DNA from: Albibacterium bauzanense | Lineage (GTDB): Bacteria > Bacteroidota > Bacteroidia > Sphingobacteriales > Sphingobacteriaceae | Direction: 5' to 3' | DNA: 64,000 nt | NCBI RefSeq assembly: GCF_004339765.1 | Contig: NZ_SMGO01000001.1 | Coordinates: 1,178,001-1,242,000 of the forward strand | Shown here: positions 18,637-27,541 of the stretch, piece by piece | Position numbering within the stretch: the stretch's first letter is position 1 | Layout of the letters: each line of letters opens with the position of its first letter | Position numbers and translations under genes: made by a program | The notes under the pieces: generated by a model | What the model was told of the DNA's origin: nothing | What the model saw: the letters and a program-made list of their open reading frames with translations, nothing else | The model's database searches: none

Positions 18637-19812
18637 TCATAACATCTCAAAAATACCCGCCGCACCTTGTCCAGTTCCCACACACATAGTTACTAAACCA
18701 TATTTTTTATCTCTCCGCTTTAATTCATTAAAAATCTGTACAGAAAGCTTTGCACCAGTACAGCCCAATGGGTGTCCCATTGCAATTGCACCACCGTTTA
18801 CATTTACTATTTCCGGATTCAGACCTGCATCCCTGATAACCGTTAATGATTGAGAAGCAAAAGCTTCATTCAATTCTATTAAATCTATCTCTTCTAATTT
18901 CATACCTGCCTTTTTCAAAGCAATCGGAATAGCTTTAACCGGCCCTATTCCCATAATACGAGGAGGAACACCTGCCACGCCATAACTAACCAAACGCGCA
19001 ATAGGTTCTAAATTCAACTCCTTCAGTTTGGCTTCTGATACAACCAGAACAAAGGCAGCACCATCTGAAGTTTGTGATGAATTACCAGCTGTAACAGAGC
19101 CTCCTGCAGCAAATACAGGTTTTAGTGCTGCTAGCTTTTCTAAGCTTGTATCGGCACGAGGACCTTCATCTGTATCGACAATATATTCCCGACTTTTGAT
19201 TTTCTTACCACCTTCTAAATAGTTCTCATGAACTGTGATCGGAACAATATCCTCTTTGAATCGACCGTTCTTAATGGCATCCAATGCTTTTTGATGTGAA
19301 TTAAAAGCAAACAGATCCTGATCCTCACGACTCACCTGAAATTCTTTAGCAACAGCTTCTGCAGTTAAACCCATACCCCAATACCAGTCGGGATGTTTTT
19401 TCGCAACCGCTTCATTAGGCACTAATTTCCATCCGCCAAAAGGCATACCCGACATTACTTCCACTCCACCGGCAATAATCATATCAGCCATACCCGATTT
19501 GATCTTGGCAACAGCAATGGCAATTGTTTCTAAACCGGATGAGCAGTATCTATTAACTGTCATACCCGGCACCTTCTCAATATCCAAACCCATCAAGGAA
19601 ATCATTCTGCCAATATTTAAACCTTGCTCAGCCTCAGGAGTTGCATTACCAACAATCACATCATCAATTTCTTCTTTGTCTAAATTCGGAACCGAAGCAA
19701 CCAAATGCTTAATTACATCTGCCGCTAAATCATCTGCTCTCGTAAAGCGAAATACTCCACGCGGAGCCTTACCCACAGCTGTTCTATATCCTGCTACTAT
19801 ATATGCTTCCAT
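18637..19812 (-). CDS. fadA: acetyl-CoA C-acyltransferase (3-ketoacyl-CoA thiolase)
   Basis: A 391-residue thiolase that cleaves 3-ketoacyl-CoA with CoA to acetyl-CoA and a shortened acyl-CoA. The nucleophile cysteine is in [10 protein letters not shown] near residue 89. The catalytic histidine is in [17 protein letters not shown] near residue 347, and the second cysteine is in [12 protein letters not shown] near residue 378. The length is normal. It is directly downstream of fadN (4-bp gap) and upstream of fadE. The three-gene order matches the fadN-fadA-fadE arrangement known from Bacillus. Confidence 0.95.
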   Translation of the reverse strand: MEAYIVAGYRTAVGKAPRGVFRFTRADDLAADVIKHLVASVPNLDKEEIDDVIVGNATPEAEQGLNIGRMISLMGLDIEKVPGMTVNRYCSSGLETIAIAVAKIKSGMADMIIAGGVEVMSGMPFGGWKLVPNEAVAKKHPDWYWGMGLTAEAVAKEFQVSREDQDLFAFNSHQKALDAIKNGRFKEDIVPITVHENYLEGGKKIKSREYIVDTDEGPRADTSLEKLAALKPVFAAGGSVTAGNSSQTSDGAAFVLVVSEAKLKELNLEPIARLVSYGVAGVPPRIMGIGPVKAIPIALKKAGMKLEEIDLIELNEAFASQSLTVIRDAGLNPEIVNVNGGAIAMGHPLGCTGAKLSVQIFNELKRRDKKYGLVTMCVGTGQGAAGIFEML

Positions 19813-19816
19813 AATC

Positions 19817-22243
19817 TTAGTTTCTTAAAGGTTTACCCTTGGTTAACATAAACTGAATCCTTTCCAATGATTTCTTAGTACCCACCAGCGATAAGAATTC
19901 CTTTCGTTCCAAATCCAATAAATATTGTTCTGAAACTTCGGTGGGTTCAGATAAATCCCCACCACACATTACCCATCCAAGTCGCTCAGAAATTAATTTA
20001 TCATGTTCAGAAATATAATTTCCCGTCATCATAGAGTTCGCACCCACATATACAATACCCAAACCTTGTTTACCCAATACTCTAATATCATTTCGTTGCA
20101 CCGGTTGCGTATATCCTGCATCAGCCAACTCCAGGGCCTTTGCTTTTGCATCAGCTAATAACCTGCTTCTATTCATCGTAATAGCAAACTTTCCTGCCTG
20201 TAAATATCCCAATTCAAAAGCCTCCAGGCCTGATGTAGAAACCTTAGCTTGTCCGATCGTTAAAAATTTATCCCTTAAAACAGCTTGCTCTATAGCGCCT
20301 TCTTTAAAATCATCCGATGCCCGTATTGCCATTTCTTTAGAGCCACCGCCTCCAGGTATAACGCCTACACCAAACTCAACCAATCCCATATAAGTTTCTG
20401 CGTGGAGCTGTACAAAATCAGCATGCATTGAAAACTCACAACCTCCTCCTAATGTCATATTAAAAGGTGCTAGCACAACAGGTATAGATGAGTAGCGCAA
20501 ACGCATGGAAGTATCCTGAAACATCTTCACGGCCATATTGAGTTCATCAAAATCCTGCTCTACAGCAAGCATGAAGATCATTCCAATATTTGCACCTGCA
20601 GAGAAAAGAGCTCCATCATTCCCAATCACCAAACCACGGTATTCCTTTTCAGCCAGATCAATTGCTTTATTAATCCCCTGAAGAACATCTCCGCCAATGG
20701 TATTCATTTTCGAGTGGATCTCTACATTCAAAATACCATCTCCCAAATCAATAATGCTGATGCTGCTATTCTTCCATATCGTATGCTTTTCTCTTAAATT
20801 ATCTAAGACAATAAAATCTTCAGATCCTGGGATAATCTGGTAACTTTTACTCTTAATATCGTAGAATTTCTTAATCCCATCTTCTACCCTATAGAAGCTT
20901 TCATTTCCACCCTCCAGCATCTCGTATACCCAAGAGGCCACTTTCCCTTGTTGACCGGGCAACAGCACTTCCGCTTTCTCTATTTTTTCAACCGTATCTT
21001 TTACTCCCAATGCATCCCATATTTCAAAAGGCCCTAATTCCCATCCAAAACCAGCTCGCATAGCATCATCAATTCGATACAGCTCATCCGATATTTCAGG
21101 AACCCGATTAGATACGTATTCAAATAAAGGATAATTAGCTGCTCTAAACAGCTCAGCAGCCTTATCATTTCCTTTATCAAAAACTTTCATTCGCTGACGC
21201 AGATCCTCTACAGCTTTAGCTTCCTCCAAAGTAGCAGACTTTACCTTATCCTGCTTGCTGTATTCTAATGTTTTAAGATTAAGAGCTAATATTTCCGTTT
21301 TTCCAGCCTCATCTTTAATCTTTTTATAAAAGCCCTGCTCAGACTTTTCTCCCAACCACTTATTATCAACCATTTTTTGAATATAGCCCGGCAGCTTAAA
21401 TACTTCCTTAGCTTCATCCGAGGGAGCATTCTCATACAAACCATTCGCAACATTCACCAAAGTATCCAATCCAACTACATCGGCAGTTCTAAAGGTTGCT
21501 GATTTTGGTCTTCCTAAAATAGGTCCGGTAAACTTATCCACTTCTTCAACAGATAGATCAAATTTCTCAACTAAATGAGTCAGGGCCAGCATTGCATATA
21601 CGCCAATCCTATTGCCAATAAATGCAGGTGTATCTTTACATAAAACTGTAGTTTTTCCTAAAAATTTATCTCCATAATGCATCAAAAAAGAAACCACTTC
21701 AGAATCAGTTTCTGATGTAGGAATAATTTCAAGCAAGCGCAAATAACGAGGGGGATTAAAAAAGTGTGTACCACAAAAATGTTTTCTAAAATCATCTGAA
21801 CGGCCTTCTGCCATCAAATGAATAGGAATCCCGGATGTATTAGAAGTAATAAGCGTTCCTGCTTTACGATATTTTTCAACTTGCTCAAAAACCTGTTTCT
21901 TAATATCTAATCGCTCCACCACAACTTCAATAATCCAGTCGGCCGAAGCAATATCTTTCATATTATCCTCAAAGTTCCCAGTCTTAATTCTCTTTAAAAC
22001 AGATTTACTGAATATAGGCGAAGGATTTGATTGGACGACACTTTTTAAATGACCATCTACAATCCTATTACGCACCAAAGGGTTTTCAATAGTCAACCCC
22101 TTCTTCTCTTCTGCAGGCAATAGCTCTTTGGGAACAATATCAAGCAGCAACACTTCCACCCCAATATTAGCAAAATGGCAAGCAATTCTAGAACCCATAA
22201 CACCTGATCCCAAAACCGCTACTCTCTTAATCCTTCTTTCCAT
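19817..22243 (-). CDS. fadN: 3-hydroxyacyl-CoA dehydrogenase/enoyl-CoA hydratase fusion (FadN-like)
   Basis: An 808-residue bifunctional beta-oxidation enzyme in which the dehydrogenase domain comes first, unlike E. coli FadB. The NAD-binding VLGSGVMGSRIA is at residues 9-20 and the catalytic-type CGTHFFNPPRYL near residue 158. The dehydrogenase C-terminal domains extend to about 460. The enoyl-CoA hydratase/isomerase domain (about 490-700) has SAGANIG, LGGGCEFSMHAD and the active-site segment VEFGVGVIPGGGG. It hydrates enoyl-CoA and oxidises the 3-hydroxyacyl-CoA. The domain order and length fit FadN. It starts 3 bp after marR and precedes fadA by 4 bp. Confidence 0.93.
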   Translation of the reverse strand: MERRIKRVAVLGSGVMGSRIACHFANIGVEVLLLDIVPKELLPAEEKKGLTIENPLVRNRIVDGHLKSVVQSNPSPIFSKSVLKRIKTGNFEDNMKDIASADWIIEVVVERLDIKKQVFEQVEKYRKAGTLITSNTSGIPIHLMAEGRSDDFRKHFCGTHFFNPPRYLRLLEIIPTSETDSEVVSFLMHYGDKFLGKTTVLCKDTPAFIGNRIGVYAMLALTHLVEKFDLSVEEVDKFTGPILGRPKSATFRTADVVGLDTLVNVANGLYENAPSDEAKEVFKLPGYIQKMVDNKWLGEKSEQGFYKKIKDEAGKTEILALNLKTLEYSKQDKVKSATLEEAKAVEDLRQRMKVFDKGNDKAAELFRAANYPLFEYVSNRVPEISDELYRIDDAMRAGFGWELGPFEIWDALGVKDTVEKIEKAEVLLPGQQGKVASWVYEMLEGGNESFYRVEDGIKKFYDIKSKSYQIIPGSEDFIVLDNLREKHTIWKNSSISIIDLGDGILNVEIHSKMNTIGGDVLQGINKAIDLAEKEYRGLVIGNDGALFSAGANIGMIFMLAVEQDFDELNMAVKMFQDTSMRLRYSSIPVVLAPFNMTLGGGCEFSMHADFVQLHAETYMGLVEFGVGVIPGGGGSKEMAIRASDDFKEGAIEQAVLRDKFLTIGQAKVSTSGLEAFELGYLQAGKFAITMNRSRLLADAKAKALELADAGYTQPVQRNDIRVLGKQGLGIVYVGANSMMTGNYISEHDKLISERLGWVMCGGDLSEPTEVSEQYLLDLERKEFLSLVGTKKSLERIQFMLTKGKPLRN

Positions 22244-22246
22244 AAT

Positions 22247-22693
22247 TTATGACTCTTTAATATGATCCTGAAAAAACTTTTGCGATAATTGATTGATTTT
22301 AATAAGCGAGCTCTCTAGCTTTAATCGTTCACTTTCTGACATATGAGCTACTAAGTAATCATTAAAATCACGTACAATGCCCTTTGCCATTTCCCTTTTT
22401 TCAACACCCAATGTTGTTAAAAATACCTTTACAGACCGCTTATCCAGTTCACTTACCTCCCGATAAATTAAACCTTGCTTTTCCATAGCGCTTAACATCC
22501 TGGAAAGACTCGTAGATCGAACCCCTAGTAAACTGGCTATCTGCGAAACCGCAGTTCCTTCTTTATGAATATTGATTAAAACATAGCCAGAGGCCTGCGT
22601 TAACCCCACTTTGGAAGCAGCCTGATTGTACGAATTAGCTACCGACTGCCAGGCCGTTTTTAAATAATAATCAATCGTATTGTCCTTTGCCAT
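22247..22693 (-). CDS. MarR-family transcriptional regulator, likely repressor of the fad operon
   Basis: A 148-residue winged-helix regulator. The central part has the expected helix-turn-helix (VSQIASLLGVRSTSLSRML, about 54-72) and wing (YREVSELDKRSVKVFLT, about 82-98), flanked by dimerisation helices. It is the first gene of marR-fadN-fadA-fadE, 3 bp before fadN. A near-perfect 32-bp palindrome overlaps its own promoter (22698-22729). The simplest reading, an inference, is an autoregulated repressor released by an acyl-CoA or fatty acid. No ligand residues can be assigned. Confidence 0.87.
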   Translation of the reverse strand: MAKDNTIDYYLKTAWQSVANSYNQAASKVGLTQASGYVLINIHKEGTAVSQIASLLGVRSTSLSRMLSAMEKQGLIYREVSELDKRSVKVFLTTLGVEKREMAKGIVRDFNDYLVAHMSESERLKLESSLIKINQLSQKFFQDHIKES

Positions 22694-22697
22694 TCAA

Positions 22698-22729
22698 ATA
22701 GATTTATTATGCTTGCATAACAAATCTAT
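22698..22729 (-). promoter_or_regulatory. MarR-type operator palindrome over the fad operon promoter
   Basis: A 32-bp inverted repeat in which 14 of 16 position pairs are complementary (ATAGATTT and TTATGC arms on one side, their complements on the other). It begins 5 bp upstream of the marR start codon and includes the -7 element TAGATTTG (22721-22728). A second, perfect 12-bp palindrome (22733-22744) lies between the -7 and -33 elements. This is the expected place for a repressor operator. Confidence 0.7.
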
Positions 22730-22752
22730 GCTTTATAGCTATAACATGCAAA
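22721..22752 (-). promoter_or_regulatory. promoter of marR-fadN-fadA-fadE
   Basis: On the minus strand, TTTG (22752-22749), a 20-bp spacer and TAGATTTG (22728-22721) match the Bacteroidota TTTG/TAnnTTTG promoter pattern. Transcription would begin near 22716, giving a leader of about 23 nt. Confidence 0.6.
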
Positions 22753-22813
22753 GAAATCTTTTGTTTATTTTCTAACAAAAAGTTCAATAGCTTTTTTATT
22801 AAATTAGATTAGC

Positions 22814-22821
22814 TATTTTTG
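22814..22821 (+). promoter_or_regulatory. -7 element upstream of the cupin-like gene
   Basis: TATTTTTG, an exact TAnnTTTG match, 30 bp before the GTG start at 22852. The -33 region is only T-rich. Confidence 0.35.
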
Positions 22822-22851
22822 TTTTAATAGTATTTTAAACTGAGATACATT

Positions 22852-23724
22852 GTGCAATTAAAAAAAGTTGAAAGGGTATCGGGAATTAGTAGTGAGGAAT
22901 TCATTGCTAACTATTTAAATCCAGGAAAACCTGTTATTCTTACTGACTTTATTCATAAAGACAGTCCAGCATTACATAAATGGAATTATAGCTATTTTAA
23001 AGAAATAGCCGGCGATCAGATCATATCGCTCTTTGGTAAAGAAGAAACCTCACGCGATCGGGTCGCAAGTGCACCCGTAACGAAAATGAAGTTTTCTGAA
23101 TATCTTGATTTAATCGAAAGAGAGCCTACAGATCTTCGTATCTTCCTTTTTAATTTACTTAAGCTCAAACCTGAGCTCAACCATGACATCATTTATAACG
23201 ATGTAACAAATGGGAAGGTCCTGAAATGGCTTCCTTATCTTTTCTTTGGGGGAGAAGGATCAAGCACGCGCAACCATTATGATATTGACATGTCTCATGT
23301 CTTTATTTCACAATATAAAGGAATAAAAAGGATCTGGCTATTTCCTCTTGATCAATCTACCAATCTCTATAGAATTCCTTTTAGCTTCCATAGTCTTGCT
23401 AATTTAAAAGAGCCCGATTACGAACAATTCCCGGCGTTAAAGAACATTCAAGGTTTTGAAGCAGAAATAAAACCGGGAGAAACTTTACTTATGCCTTCCG
23501 GCTATTGGCATTTCATTCAATATGTAACCGAAGGTTTTTCTATCAGCGTCAGAGCACTCCCAACCAAACCCATCGACCGCTGGCGCGGCTTCAAGAACCT
23601 TGTTTTTGTTCGGTATTTTGACAATGCTATGCGTAGAATTTTTAAGCAACGTTGGTTTAATTATAAAATAAAGATTGCTCAAAAAAGAGCGAATAAGGCT
23701 TTAAAAAGAAAATCTGCCAACTAG
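22852..23724 (+). CDS. JmjC/cupin-like domain protein (cupin_8 type), GTG start
   Basis: A 290-residue protein with a JmjC-like cupin fold related to Fe(II)/2-oxoglutarate hydroxylases. The iron-binding HxD pair is visible as NHYDID (His142, Asp144) and the distal histidine as SGYWHF (His220), so the metal triad is complete. The N-terminal part (EEFIANYLNPGKPVILTDF) is typical of cupin_8 proteins. The C-terminal 60 residues are very basic and may touch membranes or nucleic acid. The start is GTG; no ATG lies upstream in frame before the promoter. It is divergent from the fad operon, and its substrate is unknown. Family members modify proteins or tRNA, but that cannot be decided here. Confidence 0.78.
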   Translation: MQLKKVERVSGISSEEFIANYLNPGKPVILTDFIHKDSPALHKWNYSYFKEIAGDQIISLFGKEETSRDRVASAPVTKMKFSEYLDLIEREPTDLRIFLFNLLKLKPELNHDIIYNDVTNGKVLKWLPYLFFGGEGSSTRNHYDIDMSHVFISQYKGIKRIWLFPLDQSTNLYRIPFSFHSLANLKEPDYEQFPALKNIQGFEAEIKPGETLLMPSGYWHFIQYVTEGFSISVRALPTKPIDRWRGFKNLVFVRYFDNAMRRIFKQRWFNYKIKIAQKRANKALKRKSAN

Positions 23725-23793
23725 CCTTTCCATATTATTACCTACATTTAGGCAACAATTAAGCTGACACTTTCAGAAAAAAGCTAAAATAGT

Positions 23794-25575
23794 ATGGTTA
23801 AAAGCATAAATAACAATCTAACACAGATCCTCAAAATTACAGATCAGTGTTTATTGTATTTAAGTTTAGGCTGTTCAGTCGCCATTCTATTTAACTTAGG
23901 CTATAATACCAATTTAGAGGCCATTCTATTAGTTGATCATTTCCTTCGCTATACCTTTTTCCTTATCGGAATTTTACATATAGCGAGGCTGGTTCTTATC
24001 CTTTTCTTTGTCAAAAAACGTAAGTTAATCCAATATGGAGAGATCTTTCTTTCTCTTTATTTCTTGTTCATCATGCTTTCCAATGTATTCGGATTATCAG
24101 CTGGCCACTTACATTTCTTACAAGCAGAATGGATCTATTTTGGTGTCTTTGCTACTTTATTGATCGCGGTATCCAAAGTCAGCCTTTTCTTCGATGACTT
24201 TTATTTCAATCCAACCATACTCTTTGTCATAAGCTTTCTTATGCTTATTCTCATTGGCACATTACTACTGGTCTTACCTAATTCAACAACAGACGGAAAC
24301 CTTAGCTTTGTAAATGCGCTCTTCACTGCTACCAGTGCAGTATGTGTTACCGGACTAACTGTTTTTGATGTCTCGGTCAAATTCACACAATTCGGACAAA
24401 CGGTTATACTGGTTTTAATTCAACTAGGAGGATTGGGTATCATGACCTTTACAGGATTCTTTGGCTATTTCTTTACGGGTGGTTTTTCATATAAAAACCA
24501 ATTGATGTATACAGAATTATTAAGCGAAGATAAGATCGGGTCCGTTATGAAAACCTTATCGAAGATTGTATTTATTACTTTGTTATTTGAAGCAATCGGT
24601 GCCCTATTTATATTCTTTAATCTTCCTTCCAATGTATTCAGCTCATATGGAGAAAGAGTTTATTTTTCAGTCTTTCATGCCATTTCCGCTTTCTGTAATG
24701 CTGGCTTCTCAACCATACAAGACGGACTTTATAATCCTCTTCTTCGTTTCAATTATAACATCCACTTAATCATAGCTGTATTAATCATATTTGGCGGATT
24801 AGGTTTTAATATAATGGCAAATACCTACGCCTATTTTAAAAGGCGAATAACAGGGCTTTATCGAAAAATCAGATACAATGAACCTGTTAAGTTCTTAGCA
24901 CAGGAGCTCACATTTACATCAAGAATAATCCTTTATACAACCGCTTTTTTACTAACCGGGGCCACCATTCTATTCTTCATCCTTGAATATAATAACATCC
25001 TTCAGGAACATAAAACATTATGGGGGAAAATTGTAACCTCCTTTTTTCTAAGTGCAACACCGCGTTCAGCAGGTTTTTCAACAGTTAATATACAAGGGCT
25101 TGCTTCACCATCTATCCTGCTTCTCTTTTTCCTTATGTGGGTGGGTGCTTCTCCAGGATCAAACGGAGGAGGAATAAAAACTACGACCTTCGCCATTTCA
25201 TTTTTAAATATATTTAGCATTGCCAGAGGTAAAGAAAACCTGGAACTTTTTAAACGCCGAATAACAAAAGATACCAGCATACGAGCACTGGCAGTTATTA
25301 TTCTATCTTTTATCATTATCGGAACTGTTCTATTTTTACTATCCATTACCGATAGTGAAAAAGGTTTCAGAGCCTTAGCTTTTGAAAGTCTTTCTGCTTT
25401 TGCAATTAGTGGTTTAAGTCTGGGTATAACTCCTGAGCTCTCTGAAAGTGGCAAGATCATTCTGGTATTTGCTATGTTTATCGGGCGAATAGGAGCATTA
25501 ACATTATTAATTGCATTTGTTAAAAACACCAAAATAAAAGCTTATCGTTATCCTTCTGATACGGTACAGCTATAA
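23794..25575 (+). CDS. trkH: TrkH/KtrB-type potassium uptake channel subunit
   Basis: A 593-residue membrane protein that forms the potassium-conducting pore. After an N-terminal stretch of about four extra transmembrane helices (residues 15-135), four M1-P-M2 repeats follow. Their pore-loop segments are recognisable: TSAVCVTGL (near 188), SAFCNAGFST (near 298), SATPRSAGFST (near 420) and SAFAISGLSLG (near 535). It works with the cytosolic nucleotide-binding regulator encoded 24 bp downstream. Whether it is sodium-coupled (KtrB-like) or proton-coupled (TrkH-like) cannot be told from sequence alone; KtrB is equally possible as a name. Confidence 0.92.
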   Translation: MVKSINNNLTQILKITDQCLLYLSLGCSVAILFNLGYNTNLEAILLVDHFLRYTFFLIGILHIARLVLILFFVKKRKLIQYGEIFLSLYFLFIMLSNVFGLSAGHLHFLQAEWIYFGVFATLLIAVSKVSLFFDDFYFNPTILFVISFLMLILIGTLLLVLPNSTTDGNLSFVNALFTATSAVCVTGLTVFDVSVKFTQFGQTVILVLIQLGGLGIMTFTGFFGYFFTGGFSYKNQLMYTELLSEDKIGSVMKTLSKIVFITLLFEAIGALFIFFNLPSNVFSSYGERVYFSVFHAISAFCNAGFSTIQDGLYNPLLRFNYNIHLIIAVLIIFGGLGFNIMANTYAYFKRRITGLYRKIRYNEPVKFLAQELTFTSRIILYTTAFLLTGATILFFILEYNNILQEHKTLWGKIVTSFFLSATPRSAGFSTVNIQGLASPSILLLFFLMWVGASPGSNGGGIKTTTFAISFLNIFSIARGKENLELFKRRITKDTSIRALAVIILSFIIIGTVLFLLSITDSEKGFRALAFESLSAFAISGLSLGITPELSESGKIILVFAMFIGRIGALTLLIAFVKNTKIKAYRYPSDTVQL

Positions 25576-25599
25576 TTTATAATTAAATCTATTTTAGAT

Positions 25600-26277
25600 A
25601 TGAAATTCATCGTTTTTGGACTAGGACATTTTGGAAAAGCCCTCGCAATCCGTTTAACCGAATTAGGTCATGAGGTTATTGGCATAGATAACGATATGAA
25701 GAAAGTAGAGAAATTTAAAGATAAGATCACTCATACAGTCTGTTTAAATGCTACCGACCGGGATGCTGTAGGTTCTCTTCCTTTAAAAGATGCCAATGCG
25801 GTAATAGTAGCTATCGGTGAAGATGAAGCTGCCTCCTTAATGACCACAGCCGTTCTCAAACAATTCGATATCAAACGAATCCTTACACGGGCAGTTTCTG
25901 ACCTGCAAAAAACTGTTTTAGAGGCAATGAAAATCGACGAATTTATTATGCCCGAAGAAGAATCTGCGGAGCGTTTAGCCGTCCGATTAGTCAATCTGAA
26001 TGTAGTAGACTCCTTTAAAATATCGGATAATTACAGCATTATTGAAGCCAAAGTGCCAGAAAAATATGTGGGAAAAACATTGGCTGAGGCCAACTTCACC
26101 AATGAATATAAGGTAATCGTTCTCACCACCATTAAAACAAATGAAGTAGAATCTAAAGGGATTAAAAAGACTATAAAGGAAGCTTCCGGCATTGCTACAT
26201 CAGGGACCAGGATGGAAGCAGACGACTTACTGGTTATATTTGGAGAAATGGAAAACATCAATAAATTAATAGATTAA
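25600..26277 (+). CDS. trkA: TrkA/KtrA-type potassium uptake regulatory protein
   Basis: A 225-residue cytosolic regulator with an N-terminal RCK/TrkA-N domain (FGLGHFGKALAIRL, residues 6-19, a GxGxxG nucleotide-binding loop) and a C-terminal TrkA-C domain (about 140-225). The short single-RCK length fits KtrA better than E. coli TrkA, which has two copies. It gates the pore protein encoded immediately upstream, with which it forms an operon. Regulation is probably by ATP/ADP or cyclic di-AMP, known for the family but not visible here. Confidence 0.92.
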   Translation: MKFIVFGLGHFGKALAIRLTELGHEVIGIDNDMKKVEKFKDKITHTVCLNATDRDAVGSLPLKDANAVIVAIGEDEAASLMTTAVLKQFDIKRILTRAVSDLQKTVLEAMKIDEFIMPEEESAERLAVRLVNLNVVDSFKISDNYSIIEAKVPEKYVGKTLAEANFTNEYKVIVLTTIKTNEVESKGIKKTIKEASGIATSGTRMEADDLLVIFGEMENINKLID

Positions 26278-26293
26278 GAAAAAAACACCCTGT

Positions 26294-26325
26294 TTTATTG
26301 CTAATAAAGCAATAAACATTGCTTT
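26294..26325 (+). other. two overlapping, mutually exclusive hairpins between trkA and nhaA
   Basis: Hairpin A pairs 26294-26302 with 26308-26316 (9 bp). Hairpin B pairs 26306-26313 with 26318-26325 (8 bp, 4-nt loop). They share 26308-26313, so only one can form at a time. They lie 16-48 bp after the trkA stop. The downstream sequence is AT-rich without a compact T run, so termination is possible but unproven. Confidence 0.45.
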
Positions 26326-26332
26326 ATATTTA

Positions 26333-26340
26333 TATTTTTG
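26333..26340 (+). promoter_or_regulatory. -7 element immediately before nhaA
   Basis: TATTTTTG, an exact TAnnTTTG match, ends only 4 bp before the nhaA ATG. If used, the transcript would start at or very near the start codon. No -33 TTG at 19 bp is present. Confidence 0.35.
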
Positions 26341-26344
26341 CGAC

Positions 26345-27541
26345 ATGACGAATCCTATTAACCTGAATAGCTTTAGAAATTTCCTGAAATCTGAAACTTC
26401 TGGCGGAATAATTTTAATCTTTTGTGTAATAGTTTCCTTAATCATTGCCAACTCTCCTTTAGCTACCGGATTTAATGGACTGCTGGATAAAATTATTGGA
26501 TTTAAAACAGATAACGTCGATTTAGAATACAGTGTTGCATCCTGGATCAATGATGGATTAATGGCCATCTTCTTCCTTTTGGTAGGCCTGGAAATCAAGC
26601 GTGAATTAGTTGAAGGTGAATTATCTTCTATTAAACAAGCTTCCCTTCCGATACTGGCAGCATTGGGTGGAGTTATCATTCCTGCTTTAATCTATCACTC
26701 ATTTAATATTGGCTTAGAAACCGATGCTGGCTGGGCAATTCCGATGGCTACAGATATAGCCTTTGCTGTAGCAATCATCACCATGTTGGGGAAAAACGTG
26801 CCCGTATCCCTGAAAATATTTTTAGCGGCTCTGGCCATTGTTGATGATCTGATAGCAATTTTAGTAATCGCTACTTTCTATTCATCATCCTTAGAATACA
26901 CCTACTTATTATATGCCGGAGGATTTGTTTTACTACTTATTATCTTCAATCGTCTCGGAGTAAAAAACCTTGCTTTCTACCTTATTCCGGGTGCTTTTAT
27001 CTGGTACTTTATCCATCATTCAGGAATTCACGCTACCATTGCCGGAGTTATTACAGCTTTTACTTTACCAACCACTCCGGATGCTAAAGAGTCTCCCTTA
27101 GAAAAACTAGAGCACCTTTTAATTAACCCGGTAAACTTTATCATCATTCCTATCTTTGCTTTAGCCAACACCAACATCACCTTTGAAAGCGGAATGGTTG
27201 AAGGACTGTTCACTCCGCTTGGATACGGTATAATTTTAGGCCTATTAATTGGTAAGCCTGTCGGTATATTTATAGCATCCTGGATAGCAGTCAAACTGGG
27301 TATTAGTAAAATGCCCGATCAGGCACGATGGGTCCATGTATTGGGTGTTGGAATGATAGCTGGTATCGGTTTTACCATGTCTATTTTCATTTCCCTTCTT
27401 TCTTTTTCAAACTCAACTCACTTAATGTCTGAAGCAAAGTTCTCCATCCTAATAGGGTCACTCCTATCTGCTATATTGGGCTCTTTACTGTTAATTATAG
27501 TAGCTAAAAAAGGAAAAAAGATAGAGGAAACTACTAATTAG
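26345..27541 (+). CDS. nhaA: Na+/H+ antiporter NhaA
   Basis: A 398-residue inner-membrane antiporter that exchanges sodium (or lithium) for protons in pH and salt homeostasis. The two essential adjacent aspartates are present in AIVDDLIAIL (Asp167, Asp168), and the further conserved aspartate is in ATDIAFA (Asp137). About 11-12 transmembrane helices are predicted, and the length is typical (380-400). It follows the potassium uptake genes, making a cation-homeostasis cluster (K+ uptake plus Na+ export). The 3' end overlaps the convergent acyl-CoA synthetase gene by 8 bp. Confidence 0.96.
   Translation: MTNPINLNSFRNFLKSETSGGIILIFCVIVSLIIANSPLATGFNGLLDKIIGFKTDNVDLEYSVASWINDGLMAIFFLLVGLEIKRELVEGELSSIKQASLPILAALGGVIIPALIYHSFNIGLETDAGWAIPMATDIAFAVAIITMLGKNVPVSLKIFLAALAIVDDLIAILVIATFYSSSLEYTYLLYAGGFVLLLIIFNRLGVKNLAFYLIPGAFIWYFIHHSGIHATIAGVITAFTLPTTPDAKESPLEKLEHLLINPVNFIIIPIFALANTNITFESGMVEGLFTPLGYGIILGLLIGKPVGIFIASWIAVKLGISKMPDQARWVHVLGVGMIAGIGFTMSIFISLLSFSNSTHLMSEAKFSILIGSLLSAILGSLLLIIVAKKGKKIEETTN

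Noticed and set aside
25002-25532. 176-codon open frame antisense to trkH
   Set aside because: Shadow of a well-conserved membrane protein gene; no start context and no recognisable domain.
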